A DNA stretch of 64,000 nt from an uncultured Microbacteriaceae bacterium (GTDB lineage: Bacteria > Actinomycetota > Actinomycetes > Actinomycetales > Microbacteriaceae): assembly GCA_937872445.1 (NCBI GenBank), contig CALMSL010000062.1, forward strand, positions 1 through 64,000, in the 5' to 3' direction. Numbering within the stretch: the first letter of the stretch is position 1; the number at the start of each line of letters is the position of its first letter. The notes beneath the pieces were generated by a model. That model made no database searches. It saw nothing but the letters and a program-made list of their open reading frames with translations, and had not been told where the DNA came from. Shown here piece after piece: positions 16,415-25,093 of this stretch. The translations under genes were made by a program, and so were the position numbers.

Positions 16415-16599
16415 GGCAGTTCCAGCCTATTCCGGCGATCGGCAGGTGGCCACCATGCGCGCAACAGCTGTTTGTGGTGTTACCGGAACCGACGAAGACG
16501 CCTCGGTGCGTCGCGCCGATCTGCAGGCGGGGGCTGTCCGAGTCTGTTGCGGTTCCGGCGCAGCACTCTCGAATTCAGAGGATGTCGTGTCCACCATGT

Positions 16600-16638
16600 C
16601 TGTGAATATTTATTCTAGTATGATATACTTATATCATC
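16600..16638 (+). promoter_or_regulatory. AT-rich island with two palindromes before the DUF222-HNH gene
   Basis: Within GC-rich surroundings, GAATA-TT-TATTC (16604-16615) and ATGATAT-ACTT-ATATCAT (16620-16637) lie in tandem; the second ends one base before ATG 16639. There is no ribosome site. The region probably contains the promoter and a binding site for a regulator, possibly the downstream protein itself. Confidence 0.5.
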
Positions 16639-17922
16639 ATGACAGTCGAACAAAGCATCGAAATCCCCATCGATCCGCACGCGGACGATGTCGATGCGGC
16701 GTTCGACTTCCTCGTCGGGCAACTCTCGGGAATCAGCCCGTTTCAGGATGCCGTCGAGCGATTGGCGCAGCTCGACCGCGAGGAAGCCGCCCGATTCGCC
16801 GAGCGCTCCCAGATCTACGCGGCACTGGTCTCCCAGAACCTCGCAGCGCAGGGCAAGGGAGGCTCACTGGATCTCGCCTTCCGCTCCCTGGCCGCGGAGC
16901 TGGCGGTTGAGATGAAGCTTTCCGATCGAACGATGCAGTCCCGGCTGTCCGAGGCGGTGTCTCTCATGGTCGACTTCCCGTTCACCCACCACGCACTGCA
17001 GTCCGGGACGGTGACCGTGGCGCACGCGCGCGTCGTCATGGCCGAGGGCGCCGTCATCTCCGATACTCAGCGCAGAATCGACTACGAATCTGCCGTCCTC
17101 GAACGCGCCGCATCCGTGACGCCGGGCCGGCTTCGCTGCCTTGCCAAATTTGCCGCGGAGAAGCTCGCCGACATCGGATTCGACGAGCGGCACGAGAAAG
17201 CCGCCGAGGAGCGGTCGGTGCGAAGCTTCGAAACCCTGGACGGAATGTCGGAGGTCGTGGCTGTTGTCCCCACCGTGTTGGCCGCCGGCATCATGGATCG
17301 GCTCACGCAAATGGGGAAGGCCGTCAAGGCCGCGAACCCGGCCGACCCCCGCATGCTCGACCAGCTGCGAGCCGACCTGTTCTGCGATGTCCTGCTCACC
17401 GGACACGCGAACGGGGAGCCGCACGCGGGCCTCGATGCCATCCACGCGGAAGTCGCGATCGTGATCCCCGCGCTCACCCTCCTCGGCGAGGGCAACGAGC
17501 CAGCCAGCATTCTCGGTCGCGGGCCCATCGGACTCGCGGATGCGCAGCGGATGGCGGCCAGCGCGCCGAGCCTGGTCAGAGTCATCACCGATCCGGTCGC
17601 GGACCAGGTACTGTCCACCACCAACTATCAACCGGGCAAGAAACTGCGACGTTACCTGCGACTGCGCGACGGCCGATGCCGGTTCCCGTCCTGCAACCGG
17701 TCGCCGCGACGGTGCGAGATCGACCACACGATCCCGTATTCGAAAGGCGGCGTGACGGATGTCGGCAACCTCGCGCACCTGTGCAAAGGGCACCACGACA
17801 TCAAACACTTCCCCGGGTGGAGCGTGCGCCACAGCGAACCCGGCGTGCTGGAATGGGTCACCCCGCACGGCATCGTGGTCACGGATCGGCCCGACACGCC
17901 GGTTCGGTTCACCGAGGACTGA
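16639..17922 (+). CDS. DUF222 and HNH endonuclease domain protein
   Basis: A 427-residue protein of the large actinobacterial DUF222-HNH family (related to the M. tuberculosis 13E12 repeat proteins). Residues ~20-310 form the helical DUF222 region, including the segment TVTVAHARVVMAEG. The HNH nuclease domain is near the C-terminus: RDGRCRFPSCN, CEIDHTIPYSKGG, NLAHLCKGHHDIKH, with the metal-binding His residues and zinc-binding cysteines intact, so the nuclease should be active. Members occur in multiple scattered copies per genome and may be mobile, but their role is unknown. Translation starts directly after an AT-rich palindrome with no ribosome site, consistent with a leaderless transcript. 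Confidence 0.93.
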   Translation: MTVEQSIEIPIDPHADDVDAAFDFLVGQLSGISPFQDAVERLAQLDREEAARFAERSQIYAALVSQNLAAQGKGGSLDLAFRSLAAELAVEMKLSDRTMQSRLSEAVSLMVDFPFTHHALQSGTVTVAHARVVMAEGAVISDTQRRIDYESAVLERAASVTPGRLRCLAKFAAEKLADIGFDERHEKAAEERSVRSFETLDGMSEVVAVVPTVLAAGIMDRLTQMGKAVKAANPADPRMLDQLRADLFCDVLLTGHANGEPHAGLDAIHAEVAIVIPALTLLGEGNEPASILGRGPIGLADAQRMAASAPSLVRVITDPVADQVLSTTNYQPGKKLRRYLRLRDGRCRFPSCNRSPRRCEIDHTIPYSKGGVTDVGNLAHLCKGHHDIKHFPGWSVRHSEPGVLEWVTPHGIVVTDRPDTPVRFTED

Positions 17923-17945
17923 TACCGGGGTCCGACCGGCAGGAT

Positions 17946-18029
17946 GCGCCGTGCTGAATGCACCGTGCCGGAAGCACCGTGCCGGAAGCACCGTGCCGGA
18001 AGCACCGTGCCGGAAGCACCGTGCCGGGC
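17946..18029. repeat. 14-bp intergenic tandem repeat, six units
   Basis: The unit GCACCGTGCCGGAA occurs four times exactly (17960-18015), flanked by a degenerate copy on each side (17946-17959 and 18016-18029). It fills the gap between the convergent DUF222-HNH and hisN genes. It is not in a coding frame. The array could vary in length by slippage. Confidence 0.92.
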
Positions 18030-18033
18030 GTGC

Positions 18034-18840
18034 TTACCTGCCGAGAATCTCGCGCACAGCCTCATGCAGCAGCCCGTTCGTGGCGAGTGCTGAACCATGC
18101 CAGGGGCCGGATTGGCCATCCATGGCGGTGAGCATCCCGCCGGCCTCCGACACGATCGGGAACAGCGCCGCCATGTCGTACGTCTGCAGGTCGAACTCGC
18201 CCGCGACATCCACGACCCCCTCCGCGACCAACATGTATGGCCAGGCGTCGCTGTAATCGCGCGTGCGCCACACAATTCTGGCCAGTTCAAGGTAGTTTTC
18301 GAGCTTCCCGGCCTGTTCGAAACGATCCAATCCGCTGAGCGACACCGACGCATCCGCGAGCGCCGCAACGCCTGACACCCGGATGCTCCGCTCCGTCCCG
18401 TCAATATCCCGCGTGCTGGCACCGAGGCCGGCTGCGCCCCACCATCGCCGAGCAAGCGCCGGGGCGCTCACGACGCCGAGCACGGGGACCCCGTCGACCG
18501 CGAGCGCAATGAGCGTCGTCCACACCGGCACCCCGCGCACGAAGTTCGCCGTCCCGTCGATGGGGTCGATGATCCACTGGCGACGCGAATCGCCCACCGT
18601 TCCGAACTCCTCCCCGTAAATCGAGTCGCCGGGGCGGTGTGCGGCGATCGACTCGCGCAGGCCATTCTCGACAGCTTTGTCGGCATCCGTCACGTGCGTC
18701 ATGTCTGGCTTCATCGACACCACGAGGTCGGTGGCGCGAAACCGGGGAAGCGACATCGAGTCGGCCAGGTCCGCGAGTTCGAGCGCGAACGTCAGGTCGT
18801 CGGCGAGCACGTGCCCCAGCGGCGCAGCAGAATCGGTCAT
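18034..18840 (-). CDS. hisN: Histidinol-phosphatase, inositol monophosphatase family
   Basis: A 268-residue metal-dependent phosphatase. Family motifs are complete: IYGEEFG (metal Glu), IDPIDGTANF (the DPxDGT motif) and a late SDAWPYMLVAEGVVD carrying the third metal Asp. In actinobacteria this member, encoded beside rsgA and aroA, converts L-histidinol phosphate to histidinol in histidine synthesis; inositol-phosphatase activity is an alternative. Its start overlaps the rsgA stop by four bases, so it is the last gene of an aroA-rsgA-hisN run. Confidence 0.9.
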   Translation of the reverse strand: MTDSAAPLGHVLADDLTFALELADLADSMSLPRFRATDLVVSMKPDMTHVTDADKAVENGLRESIAAHRPGDSIYGEEFGTVGDSRRQWIIDPIDGTANFVRGVPVWTTLIALAVDGVPVLGVVSAPALARRWWGAAGLGASTRDIDGTERSIRVSGVAALADASVSLSGLDRFEQAGKLENYLELARIVWRTRDYSDAWPYMLVAEGVVDVAGEFDLQTYDMAALFPIVSEAGGMLTAMDGQSGPWHGSALATNGLLHEAVREILGR

Positions 18841-19883
18841 GGTGCAAGGTTAGCGAGCAACCGCTGCAGCGAATCGAGTCTCTGTACCCCGCGCTCGCCG
18901 AGCGCGCCCGACCGCACCGTCTCGTTGATCGCGCAATCCGGTGCGTCCGGGAGGTGGGTGCACCCCCGCGGGCAATCCTTCGCGAGTTCCGCCAGATCCG
19001 TGAACGCCTTCAGGATATTCCCCACGTTTACGTGGCCAAGCCCGAACGAACGAACGCCAGGGGTATCGATGATCCAGCCTGCCCGTTCACTGCCGGATTC
19101 CCCGCCCACCCGGTAGGAGATGCTGGAGGCGGAGGTGTGACGGCCCCGCCCGGTGACGACATTCACGTGTCCGATCGCCCTCCGGGCTTCCGGGACGAGA
19201 GCGTTCACGAGGGTGGACTTGCCGACGCCGGAGTGCCCGACCGCAACGGTGGTGTGCCCCGCAAGCAGGGAGCGCAGCCGCTCGAGCGGAAAGTTTCCGT
19301 GCTCGCTTGTGACGACCGTGAGGTCCAGCCCGGCAAAGTTTGCGAGAAACTCCTCCGGGTCGGCGAGGTCGGTCTTCGTGATGCACAGGATGGGCGTGAT
19401 TCCCGCATCGAACGCTGCGACCAGGTACCGGTCCACGAGGCGTGGCCGCGGTTCGGGGTCTGCGGCGGCGACCACGATGAGAATCTGGTCGGCATTGGCG
19501 ACGATGATCCGCTCGACTTCGTCGGTGTCGTCCGCGCTTCGGCGCAGCACCGTCGTGCGCGGCCGGATGCGCACAATCCGTGCGAGCGTCCCCTCGTCAC
19601 CGCTCGTGTCGCCGACGAGATCGACGCGATCACCCGTGACAATCGCCTTCTTCCGCAGTTCGCTCGCACGGGATGCCGTCGCTTCGCGCTCCTGTCGCGT
19701 CCCTTCGCCGATGAGGACCGAGTAGCGCCCGCGGTCGACGGTCAGCACGCGGCCCTCCACGGCATCCGTGTGGTCGGGTCGGATCTTGGTTCTGGCGCGG
19801 CTTCCCTTCGGATTCGGGCGTTCGCGCGCTTCGTAGTCGGCGTACTTGTCGTCGTCACCCTCGTCGTCGGTGAGCCAGCTCAT
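18837..19883 (-). CDS. rsgA: Ribosome small subunit-dependent GTPase A
   Basis: A 348-residue circularly permuted GTPase that checks maturation of the 30S subunit. An N-terminal OB-like domain (GRVLTVDRGRYSVLIG) is followed by the permuted GTPase order: G4 TKTDLAD, then G1 GHSGVGKSTLVNAL, then G3 DTPGV. The C-terminal zinc site is CPRGCTHLPDAPDCAI. The basic N-terminus has ~35 extra residues typical of actinobacterial RsgA. It lies downstream of aroA with a 31-base gap. Confidence 0.96.
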   Translation of the reverse strand: MSWLTDDEGDDDKYADYEARERPNPKGSRARTKIRPDHTDAVEGRVLTVDRGRYSVLIGEGTRQEREATASRASELRKKAIVTGDRVDLVGDTSGDEGTLARIVRIRPRTTVLRRSADDTDEVERIIVANADQILIVVAAADPEPRPRLVDRYLVAAFDAGITPILCITKTDLADPEEFLANFAGLDLTVVTSEHGNFPLERLRSLLAGHTTVAVGHSGVGKSTLVNALVPEARRAIGHVNVVTGRGRHTSASSISYRVGGESGSERAGWIIDTPGVRSFGLGHVNVGNILKAFTDLAELAKDCPRGCTHLPDAPDCAINETVRSGALGERGVQRLDSLQRLLANLAP

Positions 19884-19914
19884 GAGGGGCGAACCAGACT
19901 GCGCATCGGTGAAC

Positions 19915-21330
19915 TCAGCCGATACCGAGCGAGAACGGGTCGCTCACGGCCGCCGCTCGCGGGTGCACGAGATTTCGCCACAGGTCGGGGAACTCGGGAA
20001 TGGTTTTCGCCGTCGTGGCGATGTCCTCGATCTCAATTCCATCCACAGCAAGACCGATGATCGCACCCGCCGTCGCCATCCGATGATCGCTGTAGGTGTG
20101 CCACACGCCGCCGTGCAGCGGCTTCGGGTCGATCGCGAGACCGTCCTCGAGTTCGGTCACCGCACCGCCGAGGGCATTGATCTCGGCGGCGAGCGCGGCG
20201 AGGCGGTCCGTCTCGTGGCCGCGCAGGTGTCTGATGCCGGTGATGCGGCTCGGACCGTCGCCCAATGCGGCCACCGCGACGAGTGCTGGCGCGAGCTCTC
20301 CGCCTTCGCTCAGGTCCAGGTCGACGCCGGCCAGCGATCCTCCGCCGAGCGCGCCGGAACCGCCGTCGATCGTGAAGCGCCCGCCCTCGTAGCGTGCCGT
20401 AGCGCCGAACAGTTCAAGAAGACGACCCAGCTGGGCACCGACCTGAGTGGTGGATTCGGGCCAGCGCTCAATGGTCACGGTCCCGCCCGCAACGAGGGCC
20501 GCGGCCAGGAACGGCGCCGCATTCGACAGGTCGGATTCGATGTCCACCTCGCGGCCTCGGATGGGGCCGGGGGAGACCTGCCACACGTCGGAGGCGGGAT
20601 GGGCCACCTCCACCCCTCTCGCGGCGAGAGTGGCACTCGTCATGTCGATGTGGGGGAGGCTGGGAAGGGACGTGCCGGTGTGCCGCAGCGTCAGCCCGTT
20701 CGCGAACCGCGCGGCCACGAGGAGAAAGGCGGAAATGAACTGGCTGGATTCGCTCGCATCCACCTCAAGGTCGCCGCCGTCGATGGCACCCATCCCGTAC
20801 AGGCTGAACGGGAGAGCGCCGCGGCCGTCGTCCGTGACATCCACGCCGAGGGCACGCAAGGCGGTGATGGTCGCGCGCATGGGGCGTTTGCGGGCGTGCG
20901 GGTCTCCGTCGAACGCGACCGGCCCGAGGGCGAGCGCAGCCACCGGCGGCACGAAGCGCATGACGGTTCCGGCCAGACCGCAGTCGATCGTCGTCCCCCC
21001 GGTGAGTTCCTGGGGTGTCACGCGCCAGTCCGGGCCGAAAGCACCGTCGCCGGGCACTTCGTCGATGACGGTGCCGAGCTCGCGGAGGGCCTCCGCCATG
21101 AGGGCGGTGTCGCGGGAATGGAGGGGGGAACGCAGCAGGGAAGGGCTTTCCGCGAGCGCAGACAGGATTAGTTCTCGGTTGGTGAGCGACTTGGACCCGG
21201 GGAGGCTGAGGGTCGCCGACAGCGGCCCCTCAGCCCGCGGAGCCGGCCACGGGCCGTCGGGAGTTTCCAGAACGAGGTCGTCGTTCTGGTACGGATTGAA
21301 CTCCGGCTTGGAATAACGCGAAACTAACAT
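19915..21330 (-). CDS. aroA: 3-phosphoshikimate 1-carboxyvinyltransferase (EPSP synthase)
   Basis: A 471-residue enzyme joining shikimate 3-phosphate and PEP, the sixth step of the shikimate pathway. Diagnostic parts are [54 protein letters not shown] and the late [17 protein letters not shown]. The ATG at 21330 leaves about 35 residues before the first conserved strand, longer than E. coli AroA but usual for actinobacteria. It is transcribed divergently from sigR. Confidence 0.96.
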   Translation of the reverse strand: MLVSRYSKPEFNPYQNDDLVLETPDGPWPAPRAEGPLSATLSLPGSKSLTNRELILSALAESPSLLRSPLHSRDTALMAEALRELGTVIDEVPGDGAFGPDWRVTPQELTGGTTIDCGLAGTVMRFVPPVAALALGPVAFDGDPHARKRPMRATITALRALGVDVTDDGRGALPFSLYGMGAIDGGDLEVDASESSQFISAFLLVAARFANGLTLRHTGTSLPSLPHIDMTSATLAARGVEVAHPASDVWQVSPGPIRGREVDIESDLSNAAPFLAAALVAGGTVTIERWPESTTQVGAQLGRLLELFGATARYEGGRFTIDGGSGALGGGSLAGVDLDLSEGGELAPALVAVAALGDGPSRITGIRHLRGHETDRLAALAAEINALGGAVTELEDGLAIDPKPLHGGVWHTYSDHRMATAGAIIGLAVDGIEIEDIATTAKTIPEFPDLWRNLVHPRAAAVSDPFSLGIG

Positions 21331-21423
21331 TGGTTACCAGAGTATCGGCAGTTCATCGCGACGAAATGGAAAACCCAGCGTGCAGGCCACACTCGTTCAC
21401 CCGGCGCGGGTTTCGGCGTTCCC

Positions 21424-21449
21424 GGAATCCGGATTTCCCGTCCAGAGTC
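21424..21449 (+). promoter_or_regulatory. Candidate SigR-type autoregulatory promoter
   Basis: GGAAT (21424-21428), exactly 18 bases, then GTC (21447-21449) approximates the SigR/SigH consensus GGAAT-N18-GTT, differing at the last base. It lies 20 bases before the proposed sigma factor ATG. Autoregulation of this kind is established for SigR of Streptomyces and SigH of mycobacteria. Confidence 0.4.
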
Positions 21450-21469
21450 GGGAACTAAGCTGGGCGACG

Positions 21470-22126
21470 ATGACGAAGAGCACTCTGCCCCCCGACGATG
21501 CAGCCGACACTGCACCCGACACTGCACCCGACACTGCACCCGATGATGCCGGATCCAGCGCTGTGGATGCCGGCGAGGACCTGACCGCGCTGTTCGAGGA
21601 ACAGGCTCTGCCGTTCATGGACCAGCTGTACGCGGCGGCCATGCGCATGACGAGAAACCCGTCCGATGCCGCGGATCTGGTTCAGGAGACGTTCGTGAAG
21701 GCGTTCGCCGCCTTCAGCCGGTTCGAGCAGGGCACGAACCTGAAAGCCTGGCTGTACCGCATCCTCACGAACACGTTCATCAACCTGTACCGCAAGAACC
21801 AGCGCAACCCCTACCAGGGCGCGATCGACGAACTTGAAGACTGGCAGTTGGGAAGCGCCGTCTCGGCAACCGCCACGTCGACCCGGTCCGCCGAAGCGGA
21901 GGCCATCGACCACCTGCCGGACAGCGCGGTGAAGGACGCCCTGCAGTCGATTCCGGAGGACTTTCGCCTCGCCGTGTATTTCGCGGACGTTGAGGGTTTT
22001 GCGTACCAGGAAATTGCCGACATCATGAAAACGCCAGTGGGAACCGTCATGAGCCGCCTGCACCGCGGCAGGAAAATGCTCAGGGAACTCCTGGCCTCCT
22101 ACGCCACATCAGGAGCTGCACAATGA
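21470..22126 (+). CDS. sigR: Redox-responsive ECF sigma factor, SigR/SigH type
   Basis: A 218-residue ECF sigma factor. Region 2 is visible as [22 protein letters not shown] with [21 protein letters not shown], and region 4 as [23 protein letters not shown] followed by [16 protein letters not shown]. The pattern matches the SigR/SigH group that controls thiol-oxidative stress genes (thioredoxin, mycothiol). ATG 21470 was chosen over the in-frame start at 21380, whose extra 30 residues look non-coding. The N-terminus has three APDT repeats from a 12-bp tandem repeat, an addition absent from the core family. The stop overlaps the anti-sigma gene's ATG. Confidence 0.92.
   Translation: MTKSTLPPDDAADTAPDTAPDTAPDDAGSSAVDAGEDLTALFEEQALPFMDQLYAAAMRMTRNPSDAADLVQETFVKAFAAFSRFEQGTNLKAWLYRILTNTFINLYRKNQRNPYQGAIDELEDWQLGSAVSATATSTRSAEAEAIDHLPDSAVKDALQSIPEDFRLAVYFADVEGFAYQEIADIMKTPVGTVMSRLHRGRKMLRELLASYATSGAAQ
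21504..21539 (+). repeat. 12-bp tandem repeat, three copies, in sigR N-terminus
   Basis: CCGACACTGCAC is repeated exactly three times (21504-21515, 21516-21527, 21528-21539), giving the APDT peptide repeats before sigma region 2. Confidence 0.9.
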
Positions 22127-22365
22127 CCGATTGCGGATGCGAGAAAGCGCTCGCCGAACTCGAAGAGTTCCTGCACAACGAGTTGAATCAGGAAGACTAC
22201 GCCGACATCAAGGAACACATGATGAACTGCGGCGATTGCGAGGGTGAGGCGCGGGTAGGAATTGTGCTCACCCAGGCGGTCCAGCGGGCGTGCAAAGAGT
22301 CCATGCCCCAGGAACTGCGGATCCGGGTTCTCACCCGGATCCGCGAGATCCAGTCGACGCACTAA
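22123..22365 (+). CDS. rsrA: Mycothiol-system anti-sigma factor, RsrA type
   Basis: An 80-residue zinc-binding anti-sigma factor that holds SigR inactive until its thiols are oxidised. The ZAS motif H32-x3-C36-x2-C39 is visible in HMMNCGDC, with Cys4 and Cys6 near the N-terminus as further ligand candidates and one more Cys in RACKES. Length and position, overlapping the sigma gene by ATGA, match the family. Its stop codon overlaps that of the convergent membrane protein gene. Confidence 0.9.
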   Translation: MTDCGCEKALAELEEFLHNELNQEDYADIKEHMMNCGDCEGEARVGIVLTQAVQRACKESMPQELRIRVLTRIREIQSTH

Positions 22366-22730
22366 CCGTTGCTGCCGGGAGTCGGTGTCGGTGCTGGCTG
22401 GCCCGGTGCTTTCTGACCGGGAGTCTGCTGACCCTGCCGATGATCCTGGATGCGTTCCTTGACCTTCTCCTTCATGCGCTCCGGAATGCGTTGGTTCTGG
22501 CCTGACTGCTGGTGCTCCATGATGATGCGCGCTTCCGGTGCGCGGTCGCCGAAGTGACCGGTCTGCTGTCCGATCAGGATTCCACCGAGGAGCCCCAGAC
22601 CCACGAGGCCCACGCCCGCAATGGACGTCAGCACCCAACGGGTTTTCCCCGTCGGACCGGGAGCAGGTGCCGCAGCGTTCGTCGTCGGTTCATCCGCGGG
22701 CGTTGTGTCGGAAGTTGGTGTGTTCGCCAT
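22362..22730 (-). CDS. Small single-pass membrane protein with Gln/Pro-rich outer domain
   Basis: Unrecognised, 122 residues. A Pro/Thr/Ala-rich cytoplasmic stretch (~40 residues) is followed by one membrane helix (WVLTSIAGVGLVGLGLLGGI) and an outer domain with a His/Arg/Met/Gln-rich segment (GHFGDRAPEARIIMEHQQ, IPERMKEKVKERIQDH) and a Pro/Gln/Gly-rich tail. The helical RIPERMKEKVKER part recalls small periplasmic stress adaptors only in general character. ATG 22730 has GGAAAGG upstream; the frame extends to 22775. It is transcribed divergently from a two-component system, across a region with strong inverted repeats, so it may be a target or accessory sensor of that system. Confidence 0.65.
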   Translation of the reverse strand: MANTPTSDTTPADEPTTNAAAPAPGPTGKTRWVLTSIAGVGLVGLGLLGGILIGQQTGHFGDRAPEARIIMEHQQSGQNQRIPERMKEKVKERIQDHRQGQQTPGQKAPGQPAPTPTPGSNG

Positions 22731-22785
22731 GATGTGCCTTTCCGCACGGAGAATCGAATTGAGAACACCGTGCACTGTTGATGGT

Positions 22786-22859
22786 GCAGGGTGCGGCTAT
22801 GTGCACGCCCTGCCAAACTTATGAATCCACCGAGACTTTTCATACTCGGCGGATTCATA
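22786..22859. promoter_or_regulatory. Paired inverted repeats in the divergent region before the two-component operon
   Basis: Arms TATGAATCCACCGAG (22820-22834) and CTCGGCGGATTCATA (22845-22859) match at 14 of 15 positions around a 10-base loop. Just upstream GCAGGGTGC (22786-22794) pairs imperfectly with GCACGCCCTGC (22803-22813). Two GTGCAC palindromes begin 31 bases apart (22770, 22801). The cluster lies between two divergent genes and is a likely operator or leader structure. Confidence 0.55.
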
Positions 22860-22904
22860 GACGGCACACAGTAAATGCAGAATCGCGCGTGGGAAGAATG
22901 GCCA

Positions 22905-23642
22905 ATGACTGAAACCATCCGACCGCCCCATCTTGTACGCCAGGACGGCTCACCGATCCGCGCACTCGTCGTCGACGACGAGGCGTCACTGGCCGACCTT
23001 TTGACCATGGCGCTGAGGTACGAAGGATGGGACGTCAAAGCCGCACTCCAGGGGCATGACGCGCTCACCACCGCACGCGAATTTCGCCCCGACGTGATCG
23101 TGCTCGACATCATGCTCCCCGACATCGACGGACTGGATGTGCTGCGCCGCCTGCGGCAGGACGGATTCGACGGGCCCGTGCTGTTTCTCACCGCCAAAGA
23201 CTCGGTGCGCGACCGCATTGCCGGGCTGACGGCCAGCGGCGACGACTACGTCACGAAACCGTTCAGTCTGGAAGAACTCGTCGCCCGGCTCCGGGGCCTC
23301 CTGCGCCGAAGCGCACGGGCAATGGACGCCGTCGAAGACCCCGAGGTCCGCGTGGGAGACCTCGTCTTGAATGAAGAGCGCTACGAAGTGTCCAGAGCCG
23401 GCGTCCCTATCGACCTGACCGCCACCGAATTTGAACTTCTCCGCTACCTCATGAGGAATCCGCGGCGCGTGCTCAGCAAAGCGCAGATCCTGGATCGGGT
23501 ATGGAGTTACGAATTCGGCGGACGGTCGAGCATCGTCGAGCTCTACATTTCCTACCTCCGCAAGAAGATTGATGCGCTCGGCGCACCGATGATCCAGACC
23601 GTGCGCGGAGTCGGCTACACCATCAAAGCGGCAAACCCGTGA
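22905..23642 (+). CDS. OmpR-family response regulator
   Basis: A 245-residue DNA-binding regulator. The receiver domain (~24-140) shows the acidic pair in LVVDDEAS, the phospho-acceptor Asp in IVLDIMLPDIDG and the conserved Lys in YVTKPFS. The winged-helix domain (~155-243) carries LTATEFELLRYLMRNPRRVLS and ends VRGVGYTI. ATG 22905 is preferred to 22875 because of GGGAAG upstream and the better N-terminus. It overlaps the kinase gene by GTGA. The pair resembles the TrcR/TcrX-type branch, but the stimulus is unknown. Confidence 0.95.
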   Translation: MTETIRPPHLVRQDGSPIRALVVDDEASLADLLTMALRYEGWDVKAALQGHDALTTAREFRPDVIVLDIMLPDIDGLDVLRRLRQDGFDGPVLFLTAKDSVRDRIAGLTASGDDYVTKPFSLEELVARLRGLLRRSARAMDAVEDPEVRVGDLVLNEERYEVSRAGVPIDLTATEFELLRYLMRNPRRVLSKAQILDRVWSYEFGGRSSIVELYISYLRKKIDALGAPMIQTVRGVGYTIKAANP

Positions 23643-25093
23643 GCCAGCCGCGCCGGGAACCCTGGTCGCTTCGGCGGCGGCTGGTGTTGGGAATCGTCGC
23701 CCTGCTCGCGCTCATCAGCATCGCAATCGGCGCGGCGAGCGTCCTCACCCTGCGAAAAACGCTCATCGACCGGCTCGACACCCAGCTGGCCGCCGCCATG
23801 GCGAGAAGCCAGACATTCCTTCCCCCGCTGGGGCTGGGACCGCCGGATGAACCACCGGGAATCCGGAGCGGGCAAAGCGCGGGGACACTGGGGCTCATCG
23901 TGCGCGACGGCAGGATCATCGCCCCGAGTTATCTCGATGACAATGCGAACGTCAGGACGCTCACCGCGCGCCAGCAGCGGGTGCTTCTTGCCGCCGACTC
24001 GGCACGACCCGTCACCGTGCAACTCGCAGGGGACCTCGGCGCCTATCGCGTCGTCAGCGCACACACGGCGGGAGGATTCGAGCTTCTGGTCGGCCTGCCG
24101 ATGCGCGAAGTCAGCGCGACAACCAGCCAGCTTCTTCTCATCATTTCCCTGGTCACGGCTCTGGGGATTGCCGCCGCCGCCGCCGTGTCCACGTTCGTCG
24201 TTCGCGTCGCCCTCCGCCCGTTGTCCGGAGTTGTCGCGACGGCAACGCGCGTATCGGAACTCGCGCTCGACAAGGGCGACGTGGCGCTGGCGGAACGGGT
24301 CCCCGAGGCCCACGCCAACTCCTCGACGGAAGTCGGCCAGGTGGGCGCCGCGCTCAATCGGATGCTCGAAAACGTCGCGTCAGCGCTCCGCGCGCGGCAG
24401 GCAAGCGAAAGCAAGGTGCGCCAGTTCGTCGCGGACGCCAGCCACGAGTTGCGCACCCCGCTCGCCTCGATCCGGGGCTATTCGGAGCTCACGCGGCGAA
24501 GCGGCCACCAATTGCCGCCGGACATCACGAAGTCGCTTGCCCGCATCGAGTCGGAGTCGATTCGGATGACGTCGCTCGTCGAGGAGCTCCTGCTGCTCGC
24601 GCGACTCGACGAAGGCACGGAACTTCGCAGGGAACCAGTCGACGTCAGCGCGATCGTGGCCGACGTGGTGGAGGATGCGCGCGCGGCATCCCCTGACCAC
24701 ACCTGGGTGGTCGACGGCGGTGATCGCGAATCGGTCGTGTGGGGCGATCCGGCGCGGCTGCACCAGGCGCTGGCAAACCTCGTGGCCAATGCCCGGGTGC
24801 ACTCCCCGGAGGGCACAACCGTGGTCACGACGCTGTCCCGCAGCGCCGATCAGGTGTGCGTCACCGTCGCGGACGACGGTCCGGGCATCCCCGAAAAGCT
24901 GCTGCCAACCCTGTTCGAGCGATTCGTGCGCGGTGATGGGTCACGGTCGCGCACGTCGGGAAGCACGGGGCTCGGCCTGTCGATCGCGAAAGCCATCGCG
25001 GATGCCCACGGCGCAACGCTCACCGTCGCGAGCACACCGGGCGACACCCGGTTCACGCTGTGCCTGCCCAGGTCAGGCGTTACGGAAGCGTGA
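23639..25093 (+). CDS. Sensor histidine kinase with HAMP domain
   Basis: A 484-residue membrane kinase, partner of the preceding regulator. Two transmembrane helices (about 17-37 and 163-188) enclose an extracytoplasmic sensor of ~125 residues; HAMP follows, then the phospho-acceptor His in DASHELRTPLASIRGYSEL, and the ATPase domain with NLVANARVHSP (N box), DDGPGIP (G1) and STGLGLSIAKAI (G2). The GTG start overlaps the regulator stop. The gene's last 14 bases overlap the end of the convergent kgd gene. Confidence 0.95.
   Translation: MSQPRREPWSLRRRLVLGIVALLALISIAIGAASVLTLRKTLIDRLDTQLAAAMARSQTFLPPLGLGPPDEPPGIRSGQSAGTLGLIVRDGRIIAPSYLDDNANVRTLTARQQRVLLAADSARPVTVQLAGDLGAYRVVSAHTAGGFELLVGLPMREVSATTSQLLLIISLVTALGIAAAAAVSTFVVRVALRPLSGVVATATRVSELALDKGDVALAERVPEAHANSSTEVGQVGAALNRMLENVASALRARQASESKVRQFVADASHELRTPLASIRGYSELTRRSGHQLPPDITKSLARIESESIRMTSLVEELLLLARLDEGTELRREPVDVSAIVADVVEDARAASPDHTWVVDGGDRESVVWGDPARLHQALANLVANARVHSPEGTTVVTTLSRSADQVCVTVADDGPGIPEKLLPTLFERFVRGDGSRSRTSGSTGLGLSIAKAIADAHGATLTVASTPGDTRFTLCLPRSGVTEA

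Noticed and set aside
17946..18029. CRISPR-like array
   Set aside because: Units are 14 bases with no spacers, so it is a simple tandem repeat.
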